Shown here in pieces: positions 8,417-16,154 of a DNA stretch of 64,000 nucleotides. Position 1 is the stretch's first letter. Every line of letters begins with the position of its first letter. A program made the translations under genes and the position numbers. Source of the DNA: an uncultured bacterium (GTDB lineage: Bacteria; Acidobacteriota; Thermoanaerobaculia; Thermoanaerobaculales; Thermoanaerobaculaceae); contig CALEVZ010000013.1 in the NCBI GenBank assembly GCA_937924755.1, positions 62,001 through 126,000 of the forward strand, written 5' to 3'. The notes beneath the pieces were generated by a model. That model did no database searches and was not told the origin of the DNA. It saw only the letters and a list, made by a program, of their open reading frames with translations.

Positions 8417-9715
8417 TCACAGCAGGTTGCGCCGCCGGGCGGCGTCACGCAGCTCCTCGCGGAAATCCGGATGGGCGATGCCGATGAGCGCCTCGGCCCG
8501 CTCCCGCAGACTCTTGCCGAACAGCGAGGCGACACCGTACTCGGTCACCACGTAGTGCACGTCGGCGCGGGTGGTGACCACCCCCGAACCCTCAGACAAA
8601 GCGTCGACGATGCGCGACACGGTGCCGTCCTTCGCGGTTGCCGGCAGGGCGATCACCGGCTTGCCCCCCTTGGAACGGGCCGCGCCCCGGATGAAGTCCA
8701 CCTGGCCTCCAAAGCCGGAGTAGATGGACCGGCCCAACGAGTCGGCGCACACCTGCCCGGTGATGTCCACCGCCAGCGCCGAGTTGATCGCCACCATCTT
8801 GTCGTTCTGGGCGACGATGAAGGCGTCGTTGACGTAGTCGGAGGGGTGAAACTCCACGAAGGGATTGTTGTCTAGAAAGTTGAACGTCTTCTTCGAACCC
8901 AGCACGAAAGAGGCGATGATCTTGCCGCGGTGGATGGTCTTGGCCTCGTTGGTGATCACCCCGCTTTCAAACAGCTCCACCACCCCGTCGGAGAACATCT
9001 CGGTGTGGATCCCCAGATGGCGCTTATCCTTGAGGAACAGCAGCACGGCATCGGGAATCTCGCCGATACCCATCTGCAAGGTTGACCCGTCCTCGATCAA
9101 GGAGGCGATGTTGCCCCCGATCGCCCGCGCCACCGGGCCGATTTCAGTCACCTGAGGAAGCTCCAGGATGGGCCGGTCGATCTCCACCACGTGGGTCAGT
9201 CGCGACACGTGGATGAAGGCGTCACCCAGCGAGCGCGGCATCTGCTTGTTGACCAGGGCCACCACAGTGCGCGCCCGCTCCGCCGCCGCCTTGGTGCACT
9301 CCACCCCCACCCCGTAGGAGCAGAAGCCGTGCTCGTCAGGCGGCCCGATGTGAATCAGCGCCACGTCCACCGGCAGGATTTCCTCGTAGATCAGCCGCGG
9401 CACCTGCGACAGATGGACCGGCACGAAGTCGGCGCGGCCTTCGTTGACGGCCTGCCTGACGTTGTGCCCGGTGAACAGAGCGCGATGGCGAAACGACCCG
9501 CGGTACTTTTCGTCGGCGTAGTCAGCCCGCCCGAAGGTGAGCAAGTGGGAAACCTCGACGTTGGTCAGCTCCCCGGCCCGGGCCACCAGCGCGGCGATCA
9601 GCTCTTCCGGGTTGTTACACCCCCCATGGATCCACACGCGGTCCCCGGAGCGAACGCACTTGACTGCCTCCTCCGCCGTCGTGACGCGCCGTCGGTACAG
9701 CTCCACCCAGTGCAC
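8417..9715 (-). CDS. Acetyl-CoA hydrolase/transferase family (4-hydroxybutyrate CoA-transferase-like)
   Basis: A class I CoA transferase moving CoA between acetyl-CoA and a carboxylic acid. The 432-residue protein resembles clostridial 4-hydroxybutyrate CoA-transferase along its whole length. The catalytic glutamate is E239 in GIHTEMFSDG. DGSTLQMGIGEIPDAV (208-223) and the C-terminal FGGQVDFIRGAARS and VTEYGVA motifs also match. I prefer the GTG at 9715, preceded by GAGAGGGGG. The GTG at 9739 would overlap the upstream dehydrogenase gene and lacks a ribosome site. It follows that gene by 13 bases. The true acid substrate is not determined by sequence. Confidence 0.92.
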   Translation of the reverse strand: MHWVELYRRRVTTAEEAVKCVRSGDRVWIHGGCNNPEELIAALVARAGELTNVEVSHLLTFGRADYADEKYRGSFRHRALFTGHNVRQAVNEGRADFVPVHLSQVPRLIYEEILPVDVALIHIGPPDEHGFCSYGVGVECTKAAAERARTVVALVNKQMPRSLGDAFIHVSRLTHVVEIDRPILELPQVTEIGPVARAIGGNIASLIEDGSTLQMGIGEIPDAVLLFLKDKRHLGIHTEMFSDGVVELFESGVITNEAKTIHRGKIIASFVLGSKKTFNFLDNNPFVEFHPSDYVNDAFIVAQNDKMVAINSALAVDITGQVCADSLGRSIYSGFGGQVDFIRGAARSKGGKPVIALPATAKDGTVSRIVDALSEGSGVVTTRADVHYVVTEYGVASLFGKSLRERAEALIGIAHPDFREELRDAARRRNLL

Positions 9716-9728
9716 GTTCGCCCCCTCT

Positions 9729-10844
9729 CTACCCGGCACACGGAGGTGCCGCCAGCGGCACCCCGAATACCCGCGCCAGCGACTCTTTCCAGCAGGAGCC
9801 GTTGTAAAGGTACGTTCCGCGGCACAGGCCGCGGTTTTCGGAAAAGGCCCGATCGAACCCCTTTTCCACGATCTCCAGCAGGCTCGGCAGCAGGGCGTTG
9901 GTCAGCGCCACCGTCGACGAGCGGGCGGCCACCGAGGGAAGGTTGGGAACGCAAAAATGGATGATTCCGTCCACCTCGTAAGTGGGGTGGGGAAAATACG
10001 TGGGATGAGAGGTCTCGGCGCACCCCCCCATGTCGATGGAAAGGTCCATGAGGACGCTGCGCGGCCGCATCAGCTTGAGCATGTCCCGGGTGATCAGCAG
10101 CGGTGCCTTGTCCGCCCCGGAGGCGGCCGCCAGCAACACCAGGTCCGCAAAGCTCAGGACCTTTTCGAGGTTCGGGCGAGTCGCCAGCATCGAGGGGATC
10201 TCCTGCCCCAGGTGGCCGAGGGCGTAGCGCAGACGACCCACGTCGCGGTCCAGCAACACCACGTGGGCGCCCATGCCCATGGCCACCTGGGCGGCGGCGC
10301 GCCCCAGCACCCCGGCGCCGACGATCACGAAGGAGGCCGCCGGCACCCCCGGAACCCCCGCAAAAAGGATCCCCTTGCCGCCAAACTCATTGAGCAGCAA
10401 GCCGGTGCCGATGGTGAGGGCGAGCTTGCCAGCGATCTCCGCCATGGAGGTGCGCACCGTGGCCAGTCCCTCCTCGTTCTCGAGGATCTCCAGGCCCACC
10501 GCCGTGATCCCCCGCGCTGCCAGGTCGTGGTACTCCTCGGGGCGGGCTACGGGCAGCGCCCAGTTGGCGATGATCACCTGACCCGGGCGCAGCAACTCCC
10601 GCGAGCGCTCGCCGGGCGGCTGGATGCACACCACCAGCTCGCCCCGACCGAACACCTCGGCGCGGGAGTACACCATCGTCGCCCCCGCCGCCTGAAAATC
10701 AGCGTCCGCGAAGCCCGCCTCCACGCCGGCGCCGGTCTCCACCCACACCCGCGCCCCCTCCCGGACCAGCGCCTTCACCCCCGAAGGCGTCAAGGCGACG
10801 CGATGCTCCTGGGCCCCCTTCTCTTTAGGGATACCGATATCCAT
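9729..10844 (-). CDS. Alanine dehydrogenase/PntA-family NAD(P)-dependent dehydrogenase with atypical active site
   Basis: A 371-residue member of the alanine dehydrogenase/transhydrogenase superfamily. The N-terminus IGIPKEKGAQEHRVALTPSG retains Arg15. The Rossmann domain (VIVGAGVLGRAAAQVAMGMGA) and the MDLSIDMGG aspartate also match Ald. The segment that should be KVKEP instead reads VVCIQPPGE, and the one that should be YLHLAA reads ANWALPVA. The pyruvate-binding Lys (about 75) and the catalytic His (about 96) of true Ald are therefore missing, so the substrate may differ. The ATG at 10844 has GGGGAGGGG upstream; the open frame further upstream is not Ald-like. Co-directional with the CoA transferase downstream. 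Confidence 0.85.
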   Translation of the reverse strand: MDIGIPKEKGAQEHRVALTPSGVKALVREGARVWVETGAGVEAGFADADFQAAGATMVYSRAEVFGRGELVVCIQPPGERSRELLRPGQVIIANWALPVARPEEYHDLAARGITAVGLEILENEEGLATVRTSMAEIAGKLALTIGTGLLLNEFGGKGILFAGVPGVPAASFVIVGAGVLGRAAAQVAMGMGAHVVLLDRDVGRLRYALGHLGQEIPSMLATRPNLEKVLSFADLVLLAAASGADKAPLLITRDMLKLMRPRSVLMDLSIDMGGCAETSHPTYFPHPTYEVDGIIHFCVPNLPSVAARSSTVALTNALLPSLLEIVEKGFDRAFSENRGLCRGTYLYNGSCWKESLARVFGVPLAAPPCAG

Positions 10845-10903
10845 GGCCACCCCTCCCCTTGTGAAGTTTACGCACAAGCTCCGCCCCGGTGCAAGGGGCG
10901 CCT

Positions 10904-11626
10904 TCACCCGCGCGGCATCGGCAACAGTGCGCCCCCCGACACCGGCAGATCGACGCCCGTGAGGTGGCGCTGCCGCTCGTCGGCGAGAAAGACCACCGCC
11001 GACGCCACATCTTCGGGTTCGGCGACGCGCCGCAGGGGGATGGCCGAGGTGATCCTCTCCAAGCGGCCGGGCTGGGCGAAGGTCTCGGCCGCCATGGGCG
11101 TCCGCACCCAGCCGGGGGAGACCAGGTTCACCCGGACGGTGGGCGCCAGCTCCTGAGCCAGCGACTGCACTAGCCCCCACAGCGCCGCTTTGGAGCCGGC
11201 GTAGTGGCTGTGGCCCGGCTCCCCCCGCTGACCCGCCGTGGAGCCAATGAAGACCAGCGAGCCGGCGGTCATTCTTTTCGCCGCCTCCCGGGCCAAATAG
11301 TAGGCTGAAAAAGTATTGACCCGAAAGATCTCCTCCAGGGTTTGCCGGCTCAGCCCACGGATCGGCCCGTCGTTCCAGATGCCCGCCGAGTGCACCAGCA
11401 CATCCAGATCTCCGGCGGCCTCCAGCAACCGCACGCACCCCTCCTCCTCGCCCAACTCCGCCCGCACCCCCACCACCCGTTCCGCACCAAACTCCGCCGC
11501 CAGGCCCTGCACTGCACCGGCATTGGTGCGACAGTGGGCCACCACCGCGTCACCCATCTGCAGAAACGCTCGGGCGCAGGCCAGCCCGATCCCACTGGAT
11601 GCCCCCGTGACCACCACTCGCCTCAT
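10904..11626 (-). CDS. Short-chain dehydrogenase/reductase
   Basis: A 240-residue NAD(P)-dependent oxidoreductase of the classical SDR family. It has cofactor motif TGASSGIG (7-14), HSAG at 79-82 in place of the usual NNAG, Ser 129, and the catalytic pair Tyr142/Lys146 in HYAGSK. SPGWVRTPM follows. The fold resembles 3-oxoacyl reductases, but the substrate cannot be read from sequence. The ATG at 11626 overlaps the stop of the prenyltransferase-like gene (ATGA) and has AAGGAGG upstream, so the two proteins are probably made together. Confidence 0.92.
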   Translation of the reverse strand: MRRVVVTGASSGIGLACARAFLQMGDAVVAHCRTNAGAVQGLAAEFGAERVVGVRAELGEEEGCVRLLEAAGDLDVLVHSAGIWNDGPIRGLSRQTLEEIFRVNTFSAYYLAREAAKRMTAGSLVFIGSTAGQRGEPGHSHYAGSKAALWGLVQSLAQELAPTVRVNLVSPGWVRTPMAAETFAQPGRLERITSAIPLRRVAEPEDVASAVVFLADERQRHLTGVDLPVSGGALLPMPRG

Positions 11627-12579
11627 GGCCTGTCCTCCTTCTTCACCCCCAGCGATTCGCCGCAGGCCGCCACCGCCACCAGCGCCTGCAGCGTCAGCCA
11701 GCGCGACGGTGCACCCACCTTCTCACCGAGCGGGGCGGCTCGCTCCACCCGCCAGTGGCCGCCCTCATCCTGCCTTGTCAGAACAACCTCCAGGACCTGC
11801 AGCACCGCTGGCGACGCCTGGTGCTGCCAGCGCGCCACGGTGGCCAGCGCCTCCAGCAGATCCGACTGCCCCAGACAGGGGTAGCCAAACCGGCGCCATC
11901 CCGGTGGAGCCGGTCCCTCTATCAGTAAACCTCTTGACTCCAGCCAGTTCGTGGCGCGCTCGGCGAGCGGGGCGAGCCGCCGACGATCGCTGTCACCAGC
12001 TTCCACCACGGTCTTCAAGACCCACACCGCCGCGTGGGGGCACTCCCCTCCCACCAAATGGCGCAAATCAGGGCACGACCAGCCGCCCTCGCCCTCCCGG
12101 GCCCAAAGCCAGGCCACCGCCTCCTGCACCCGCGGGTGGCGCCCGAAGCCGCAGCGCATCATTGCCGCGCACACTGCGGCGGTCAGGCACGCCGACCGCT
12201 GCGTGTCCCGGGCGGGGGAGAAACCGCCACTGGAGGGAGACAAAACCGCCAGGAGGGCCGACGCTGCGCGTTCGACCCTCGGGTCGTGGGGGTCAGCGCC
12301 CAGCCAGGTGGCGGCCAGAAACCGCCACAGGCTCCCGCCCCACCGGTGTCCCACCCCACCCGGTGAGCCCCACAATCCCATCGCACCCTGCTGGCGCAGG
12401 ATTTCCGCCGCCGGGCCGGATTCGCGGGCGGCGGCGCGGGCCCGCTCCACCGCCGGCGAATCGGGGCCGCGGCCAAGGAGTTCCACCAGCGCCCGCCACT
12501 CCACGCCCGGGTCCTCGCCGTCGAAGAGGAACCGCGTGGGGTCCCCGCGCAGGTGGCGCCACCAGGTTGCCTCGGCCAC
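11623..12579 (-). CDS. Prenyltransferase/squalene-cyclase-like alpha/alpha-barrel protein
   Basis: A 318-residue soluble protein with repeated short helices of the squalene-hopene cyclase/prenyltransferase alpha-alpha toroid type. Blocks of the form DPRVERAASALLAVLSPSSGGF, AWLWAREGEGGWS and VVLTRQDEGGHWRVE recur, each with the G-G-W/F turn. The catalytic DxDD of true cyclases is not seen, so a role in terpene synthesis is not supported; such proteins are widespread and mostly uncharacterised. The start is GTG at 12579, 4 bases after the stop of the small upstream gene. It overlaps the SDR start downstream. Confidence 0.75.
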   Translation of the reverse strand: MAEATWWRHLRGDPTRFLFDGEDPGVEWRALVELLGRGPDSPAVERARAAARESGPAAEILRQQGAMGLWGSPGGVGHRWGGSLWRFLAATWLGADPHDPRVERAASALLAVLSPSSGGFSPARDTQRSACLTAAVCAAMMRCGFGRHPRVQEAVAWLWAREGEGGWSCPDLRHLVGGECPHAAVWVLKTVVEAGDSDRRRLAPLAERATNWLESRGLLIEGPAPPGWRRFGYPCLGQSDLLEALATVARWQHQASPAVLQVLEVVLTRQDEGGHWRVERAAPLGEKVGAPSRWLTLQALVAVAACGESLGVKKEDRP

Positions 12580-12583
12580 TGCC

Positions 12584-12853
12584 TCAACCGCCCCGACGCC
12601 CGCGAAACGCCTGAATTTGCTGCAAAGCCCCGGTTACCCGCGAGATCTTGCGGTTGCGTCCCTGCAGGGCGGCCAGCTCCTCCTGGGGAATCACCAGCGC
12701 GCGCAGATCCCGAAGAATCTTCTCGAGCTCAAAGCGCAGCTGCTCGATCTCGCTCTCCGACAGGCGGCGCAGCTGTACGCTGCTCAGGGTCGTGAAGCCG
12801 CCTGCCACCTGTTCCGCGTACGCCAGGGCCGATCCTCCGAGAAACGGGCTCAT
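12584..12853 (-). CDS. Small conserved-looking protein of unknown function
   Basis: An 89-residue protein without recognisable family. After a glycine-rich N-terminus (MSPFLGGSALAY) it is mostly amphipathic helix rich in Leu, Glu and Arg, between residues 30 and 75, and could form a short coiled coil. The ATG at 12853 has GGAGG five bases upstream, which decides it over an open upstream extension. It is the first gene of a three-gene unit with the prenyltransferase-like protein and the SDR. Confidence 0.7.
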   Translation of the reverse strand: MSPFLGGSALAYAEQVAGGFTTLSSVQLRRLSESEIEQLRFELEKILRDLRALVIPQEELAALQGRNRKISRVTGALQQIQAFRGRRGG

Positions 12854-12915
12854 GGTGCCTCCGAATGCACCTCTGATTGTGCCACAGCGCACGTGACGCG
12901 CCCCCTGACGGCGCG

Positions 12916-12939
12916 CCGTGACCGTGCCCGTGTCCGTGC
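12916..12939 (+). repeat. CCGTGN hexamer tract, left of the secreted-protein island
   Basis: Four perfect-register hexamers: CCGTGA, CCGTGC, CCGTGT, CCGTGC. A strong hairpin (GCGGGCC-TGT-GGCCCGC) follows at 12951-12967. Similar degenerate tracts lie on the other side of the two-gene island. Confidence 0.7.
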
Positions 12940-12950
12940 CCCCTTCGTGC

Positions 12951-12967
12951 GCGGGCCTGTGGCCCGC
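12951..12967. repeat. Perfect 7-bp inverted repeat
   Basis: GCGGGCC and GGCCCGC separated by TGT, a very stable hairpin in the gap between the small gene (ATG at 12853) and the 442-residue gene (stop at 13127). No T-run follows on either strand, so it is not a classical terminator. Confidence 0.5.
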
Positions 12968-13043
12968 ACCTCCCCGTGGGGCGGGCGCCCCCCCTCTCCT
13001 TGTCGGTGGCAGGGCCCGGATCCTAAAGCCCTAGGAGGATCAC

Positions 13044-13065
13044 CTTTCTCGAAAGCGTGAGAAAG
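13044..13065. repeat. Inverted repeat downstream of the 442-residue secreted protein gene
   Basis: CTTTCTC and GAGAAAG arms of 7 bp around an 8-base loop. It lies about 60 bases past the stop codon on the minus strand. It has no U-tract and could stabilise the transcript end. Confidence 0.35.
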
Positions 13066-13126
13066 TTGAACGGAAGTTTACAGGGGCGAGCGAGAAGCCC
13101 CCGGCCCACCGCGCTCCTTCGCTTTT

Positions 13127-14455
13127 TTAATGCAGCCGACCGATCCCCCTTATCCAGGCATTCTTTTTGTGGCGGATCCCTGTCCACACCTCGCCCGGAC
13201 GGTAGGCGAAGATGGGTCCATTCTGAGGTCGCCATTTCTCCATGGCGCCCGACGTCTGAAACCAGCTTTCCGCCACCTTGCCGCGCGCAAACCTTAAGCC
13301 CATCAGGGCGATTTCCCCGCCGGCCATCTCCCCCGGCGCAATTTCCCGCCCTTCCAACTTCTGGTACTCCAGGGCTTGGGTGGGATTCTCCACCAGCCAC
13401 TGGGCGAAGGTCTTCGGCAGGTGAACCTCGAAGGCGGCGAAGAAGCCGTCCTCGTCCACCGCCTCGAGCCCCAACAGATACAGGCGCGTGGCCCCTCCCG
13501 GCAGGGCCGGCAGGTCCTCCTTCTTCACCGCCACGAAGCTGCCTTTGCCCCCCTCCGGCCAGTCCGTGACCCACAGCCCCATCGGCGAGCGCACCGCCGC
13601 CGCCGCCCGGCGGCCGCGCACCGCCACGTCGTACTGGAACGAGGTGGGCAAGGTGTACAGGGGCAAAGCGAAGCCGCGCAGTTGCTCGTGCTCCATTTCC
13701 TCCTCGCGCGTCGTCGGCTCCCGCTCCAGAGGCAGGATGCGCACCTTGCGCAGCTCCTTCCCGGGGCTTTTCACCGACGCCATCTCCTCGTCCTTCACCC
13801 CGGCGGCCGCCATCGCCGCGCGCAACCCCTCCAGCGGCAGCCGATGCTCCACCAGCTGCCGCCGCTCCAGGTCGAAGCGATGGATCAGGTGATCCTCCCA
13901 CACCCCCACCACCCACACCTCCCCGTCCACCACCCGCAGGTTGTTCATCACGAACGGCAGCTCGTACGTGGCGGTCACCTTCAATTCGTCGCCGAAGCAG
14001 CAAAACTTGGTGGGAAACGCCAGCAGGTAGGGACACTTCACCCCTTCCTCCCCACCCTCCCCCTCTCCCTCCTCCTCCCCCCGCACCAGCACCTTGGGAA
14101 ACGTCCTCGGCGTGAAGCGTTGCTCGATCCTCGTCAAGTCGCCGGCTTTGGGGACCATATCCGGCTCCCTGACAAAAAAGCGCTCGCCCCACTCACGCAC
14201 CGACCAGGTGGAGCTCAACCAGGCAAGGGCGAAGTAGACGGAATCCCCGTGCTCGGCCCGCAGGCGCCTTTGTTCTTTTTCGTCGGCGGTCATCACCTGC
14301 AGCACCGCGAGGTTCTGCCGCCCCACGGCCACCGCCCCGTACACGATGTACAGCCGCGGCTTCGAACCCGCGCCCGGGGCGAAAACGTCCTTGAACTGCC
14401 ACTCGCCCGCCGTGGCAGTGGCAGCCAGCAGCACCAAACCGAAGCGCTTCAGCAT
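13127..14455 (-). CDS. Unknown secreted protein, possibly beta-propeller-like
   Basis: A 442-residue protein that I do not recognise as a named family. It starts with a short signal-like sequence (MLKRFGLVLLAATATAGEW), so it is probably exported. The middle contains strand-rich blocks such as VDGEVWVVGVWEDHLIHRFD and RSPMGLWVTDWPEGG that look like six-bladed propeller units; this is pattern inference only. An acidic low-complexity run of Glu and Gly lies near residue 130, followed by a three-cysteine patch (C..CC). The ATG at 14455 has GAGGAGA upstream. It follows the cysteine-rich peptide gene by 22 bases. Confidence 0.75.
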   Translation of the reverse strand: MLKRFGLVLLAATATAGEWQFKDVFAPGAGSKPRLYIVYGAVAVGRQNLAVLQVMTADEKEQRRLRAEHGDSVYFALAWLSSTWSVREWGERFFVREPDMVPKAGDLTRIEQRFTPRTFPKVLVRGEEEGEGEGGEEGVKCPYLLAFPTKFCCFGDELKVTATYELPFVMNNLRVVDGEVWVVGVWEDHLIHRFDLERRQLVEHRLPLEGLRAAMAAAGVKDEEMASVKSPGKELRKVRILPLEREPTTREEEMEHEQLRGFALPLYTLPTSFQYDVAVRGRRAAAAVRSPMGLWVTDWPEGGKGSFVAVKKEDLPALPGGATRLYLLGLEAVDEDGFFAAFEVHLPKTFAQWLVENPTQALEYQKLEGREIAPGEMAGGEIALMGLRFARGKVAESWFQTSGAMEKWRPQNGPIFAYRPGEVWTGIRHKKNAWIRGIGRLH

Positions 14456-14477
14456 CGGCCGATCTCCTCTACGGTCT

Positions 14478-14801
14478 TCATTGGATGATGATGTAACACC
14501 TCTCGGACCAACAGGTGCCGCCATAGACGAAGCAGTGCCAACCCCCCACTGGCCTGCACAGCGGCTGCCCATCGGGTCCTGCTTGGCACGCCATCTGGTT
14601 GCACCAGGGGCTCGCGGGCTCGACCCGCCTTTCCCGCGGCACCACCTCGAATCCCACCCCGAGCTCCGTGCCCGCCACCGCGCGCTGCCGCTGCAGGGAA
14701 ACCACCTCCCCCACCTCGGCCTGGCACCGCGCCTCCTCCTCTCCCCAGACCAGACCCTGCGACGACAACATCACCAGCACCCCCAAGACAAGCGCGCTCA
14801 T
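14478..14801 (-). CDS. Small secreted cysteine-rich protein
   Basis: A 107-residue protein with an N-terminal hydrophobic signal (residues 1-20, ending VWG). The mature part has an acidic start and a C-terminal cysteine-rich segment: Cys at 26, 67, 72, 82, 90, 97 and 102, so six lie within 36 residues, suggesting disulfides or processing. It ends CYIIIQ. I know no family for it. The start is uncertain: GGCGGAG lies rather far upstream, and an in-frame basic stretch (KKRLV) precedes the ATG. It is first in a two-gene unit with the larger secreted protein. NVEALA-type peptides of Bacteroidetes, which precede six-bladed propeller lipoproteins, are an analogy, not a proven relation. Confidence 0.65.
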   Translation of the reverse strand: MSALVLGVLVMLSSQGLVWGEEEARCQAEVGEVVSLQRQRAVAGTELGVGFEVVPRERRVEPASPWCNQMACQAGPDGQPLCRPVGGWHCFVYGGTCWSERCYIIIQ

Positions 14802-14966
14802 GACCAGCCGTTTTTTCTCCGCCCTCTCGCGGCCCCTTCGAGCCAGAGGATAAAAAAAAACGACCTGTCAAGCGGAGGGTGAACACCCGAAAACGGCAAC
14901 GGCACCGTGCCATGGTCAGCACGCCGCCCGCCCCCGATCCCGCACTGCCCGCGCCGCGGACCATGC

Positions 14967-14990
14967 CCGTGACCGGGTCCGTGTCCGCAA
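14967..14990 (+). repeat. Degenerate CCGTGN hexamer tract, right of the island
   Basis: Four hexamers in register: CCGTGA, CCGGGT, CCGTGT, CCGCAA. Related to the perfect tract at 12916-12939. Confidence 0.55.
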
Positions 14991-15058
14991 CTGGGTGCGC
15001 ACGCCTCCGGCCCCCTCACGGTCGGCACGGTCTGCCACGGCCGAAACGGAGCTCCGGT

Positions 15059-15082
15059 CCGTATTCGTGACCTTGACCGCGG
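15059..15082 (+). repeat. More degenerate hexamer tract before glk
   Basis: CCGTAT, TCGTGA, CCTTGA, CCGCGG: a decayed version of the CCGTGN pattern, in the same orientation as the other two tracts. Confidence 0.35.
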
Positions 15083-15102
15083 CCGCGGGGCCGGGGGTGC
15101 GG

Positions 15103-15108
15103 TAGGCT
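15103..15108 (+). promoter_or_regulatory. Candidate leaderless -10 element (TAGGCT) of glk
   Basis: TAGGCT ends 7 bases before the ATG at 15116, and no ribosome-binding site is present. This is the spacing expected if transcription begins at the start codon. Confidence 0.45.
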
Positions 15109-15115
15109 TCGCGCG

Positions 15116-16132
15116 ATGGCGCCTCTGGTACTGGCCGCCGACCTGGGGGGGACTTCGGCGCGGGTGGCGGTGTACACCGCCGCGGACGCGGCCGTGACCC
15201 CGCTGCACACGGTGATCCACCCGGCCAGCGCCCTGCCCGGGGTGGCCACGGTGCTGGAGCTGATCCCCGCCACCCTGCGGGGAGAGGTGGCGGCCGCCTG
15301 CCTGGCGGTGGCGGGGCCGGTGGGGGAGGGGCGGGCGCGTCTGACGAACCTCCCGTGGGAGGTGGAGGCCGCCGCGGTGGCGCGGCAGTTGCGCCTGCCG
15401 ACCGGAAGGGTCGCCCTCGTCAATGACCTGGAGGCCATCGCCTGGGCCATACCCACGTTACCCCCGGCGGCCTTGCACACGTTGCACTCTGGCGTTCCCT
15501 CGTCGGGGAACGTCGCCCTGCTGGCGGCGGGCACCGGCCTGGGGGAGGCGGGGCTGATCTGGGACGGCCGGCGCCACGTCCCCTTCGGCGGAGAGGGGGG
15601 GCACGCCGACTTCGCCCCCCGGGACGAGGTGGAGTGGGAGCTGGCCCGGCAGCTGGCGGCCCGCTACGGCCGCGTGAGCTGGGAGCGGGTGGTGTCGGGG
15701 CCGGGCCTGGTGGAGCTGTACCACTTTTTGCTGCAGTACCGCGGGATGGCGGTCCCCCCGCCGGTGGCCGGGGCGCTGGCGGCGGGGGCCGGGGCGGCGG
15801 CGGTGGCCCAGGCGGCCCGGGAGGGGTCCTGCCCGGTCGCCGTGGAGGCCGTGCGCCGCTTCGTGGGACTGCTGGGGGCGGAGGCGGGCAACCTGGCCCT
15901 CAAGCTCAAGGCCGAGGGGGGGGTGTACCTGGGCGGGGGCATGGCTCCCAAGTTGTTGTCGCAGCTCCAGGACGGCCCCTTCCTGGAGTCGTTCCTCGCC
16001 AAGGGGCGGATGCGCCCCCTGCTGGAGACTTTCCCCGTGCGTGTGATCCTGGACGAGGGGGCGGGGCTGGCCGGGGCAGCCCGGGTGGCGGCGCGGCTGG
16101 CGGGGGCCCCGGGCCAAGCGGATGGGCCATAA
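15116..16132 (+). CDS. glk: Glucokinase
   Basis: Phosphorylates glucose to glucose-6-phosphate with ATP. The 338-residue protein is of the proteobacterial Glk type. It has phosphate-binding ADLGGTSARVAVY near the N-terminus, LAVAGPV, the LVNDLEAIAW sugar-binding block with its aspartate, LAAGTGLGEA, FGGEGGHADFAPRDEVE and ERVVSGPGLVELY. It heads a run with rpe, followed further on by tal-pgi, consistent with upper sugar metabolism. There is no ribosome site before the ATG; a TAGGCT hexamer 7 bases upstream suggests a leaderless message. Confidence 0.93.
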   Translation: MAPLVLAADLGGTSARVAVYTAADAAVTPLHTVIHPASALPGVATVLELIPATLRGEVAAACLAVAGPVGEGRARLTNLPWEVEAAAVARQLRLPTGRVALVNDLEAIAWAIPTLPPAALHTLHSGVPSSGNVALLAAGTGLGEAGLIWDGRRHVPFGGEGGHADFAPRDEVEWELARQLAARYGRVSWERVVSGPGLVELYHFLLQYRGMAVPPPVAGALAAGAGAAAVAQAAREGSCPVAVEAVRRFVGLLGAEAGNLALKLKAEGGVYLGGGMAPKLLSQLQDGPFLESFLAKGRMRPLLETFPVRVILDEGAGLAGAARVAARLAGAPGQADGP

Positions 16133-16154
16133 TGCCCGCCGGGGGGAGCCGCCC

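Larger units (their letters stand above)
14802..15115. other. Non-coding gap between the peptide gene and glk
   Basis: About 310 bases with no supportable gene. It contains an A9 run at 14852-14860, a TTGACA on the minus strand at 14866-14871 and two degenerate hexamer tracts of the CCGTGN type. The candidate glk -10 lies at its right end. No stable terminator with a T-run was found. Confidence 0.6.

Noticed and set aside
14847-14871. TTGACA and TATCCT as a promoter for the cysteine-rich peptide gene
   Set aside because: The two hexamers are only 13 bp apart, too close for a sigma-70 promoter. The TTGACA may still matter, but I could not place a -10 at 17 bp.
15073-15108. TTGACC with TAGGCT as a full promoter for glk
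   Set aside because: The spacer would be 24 bp, too long. Only the -10 element was kept.
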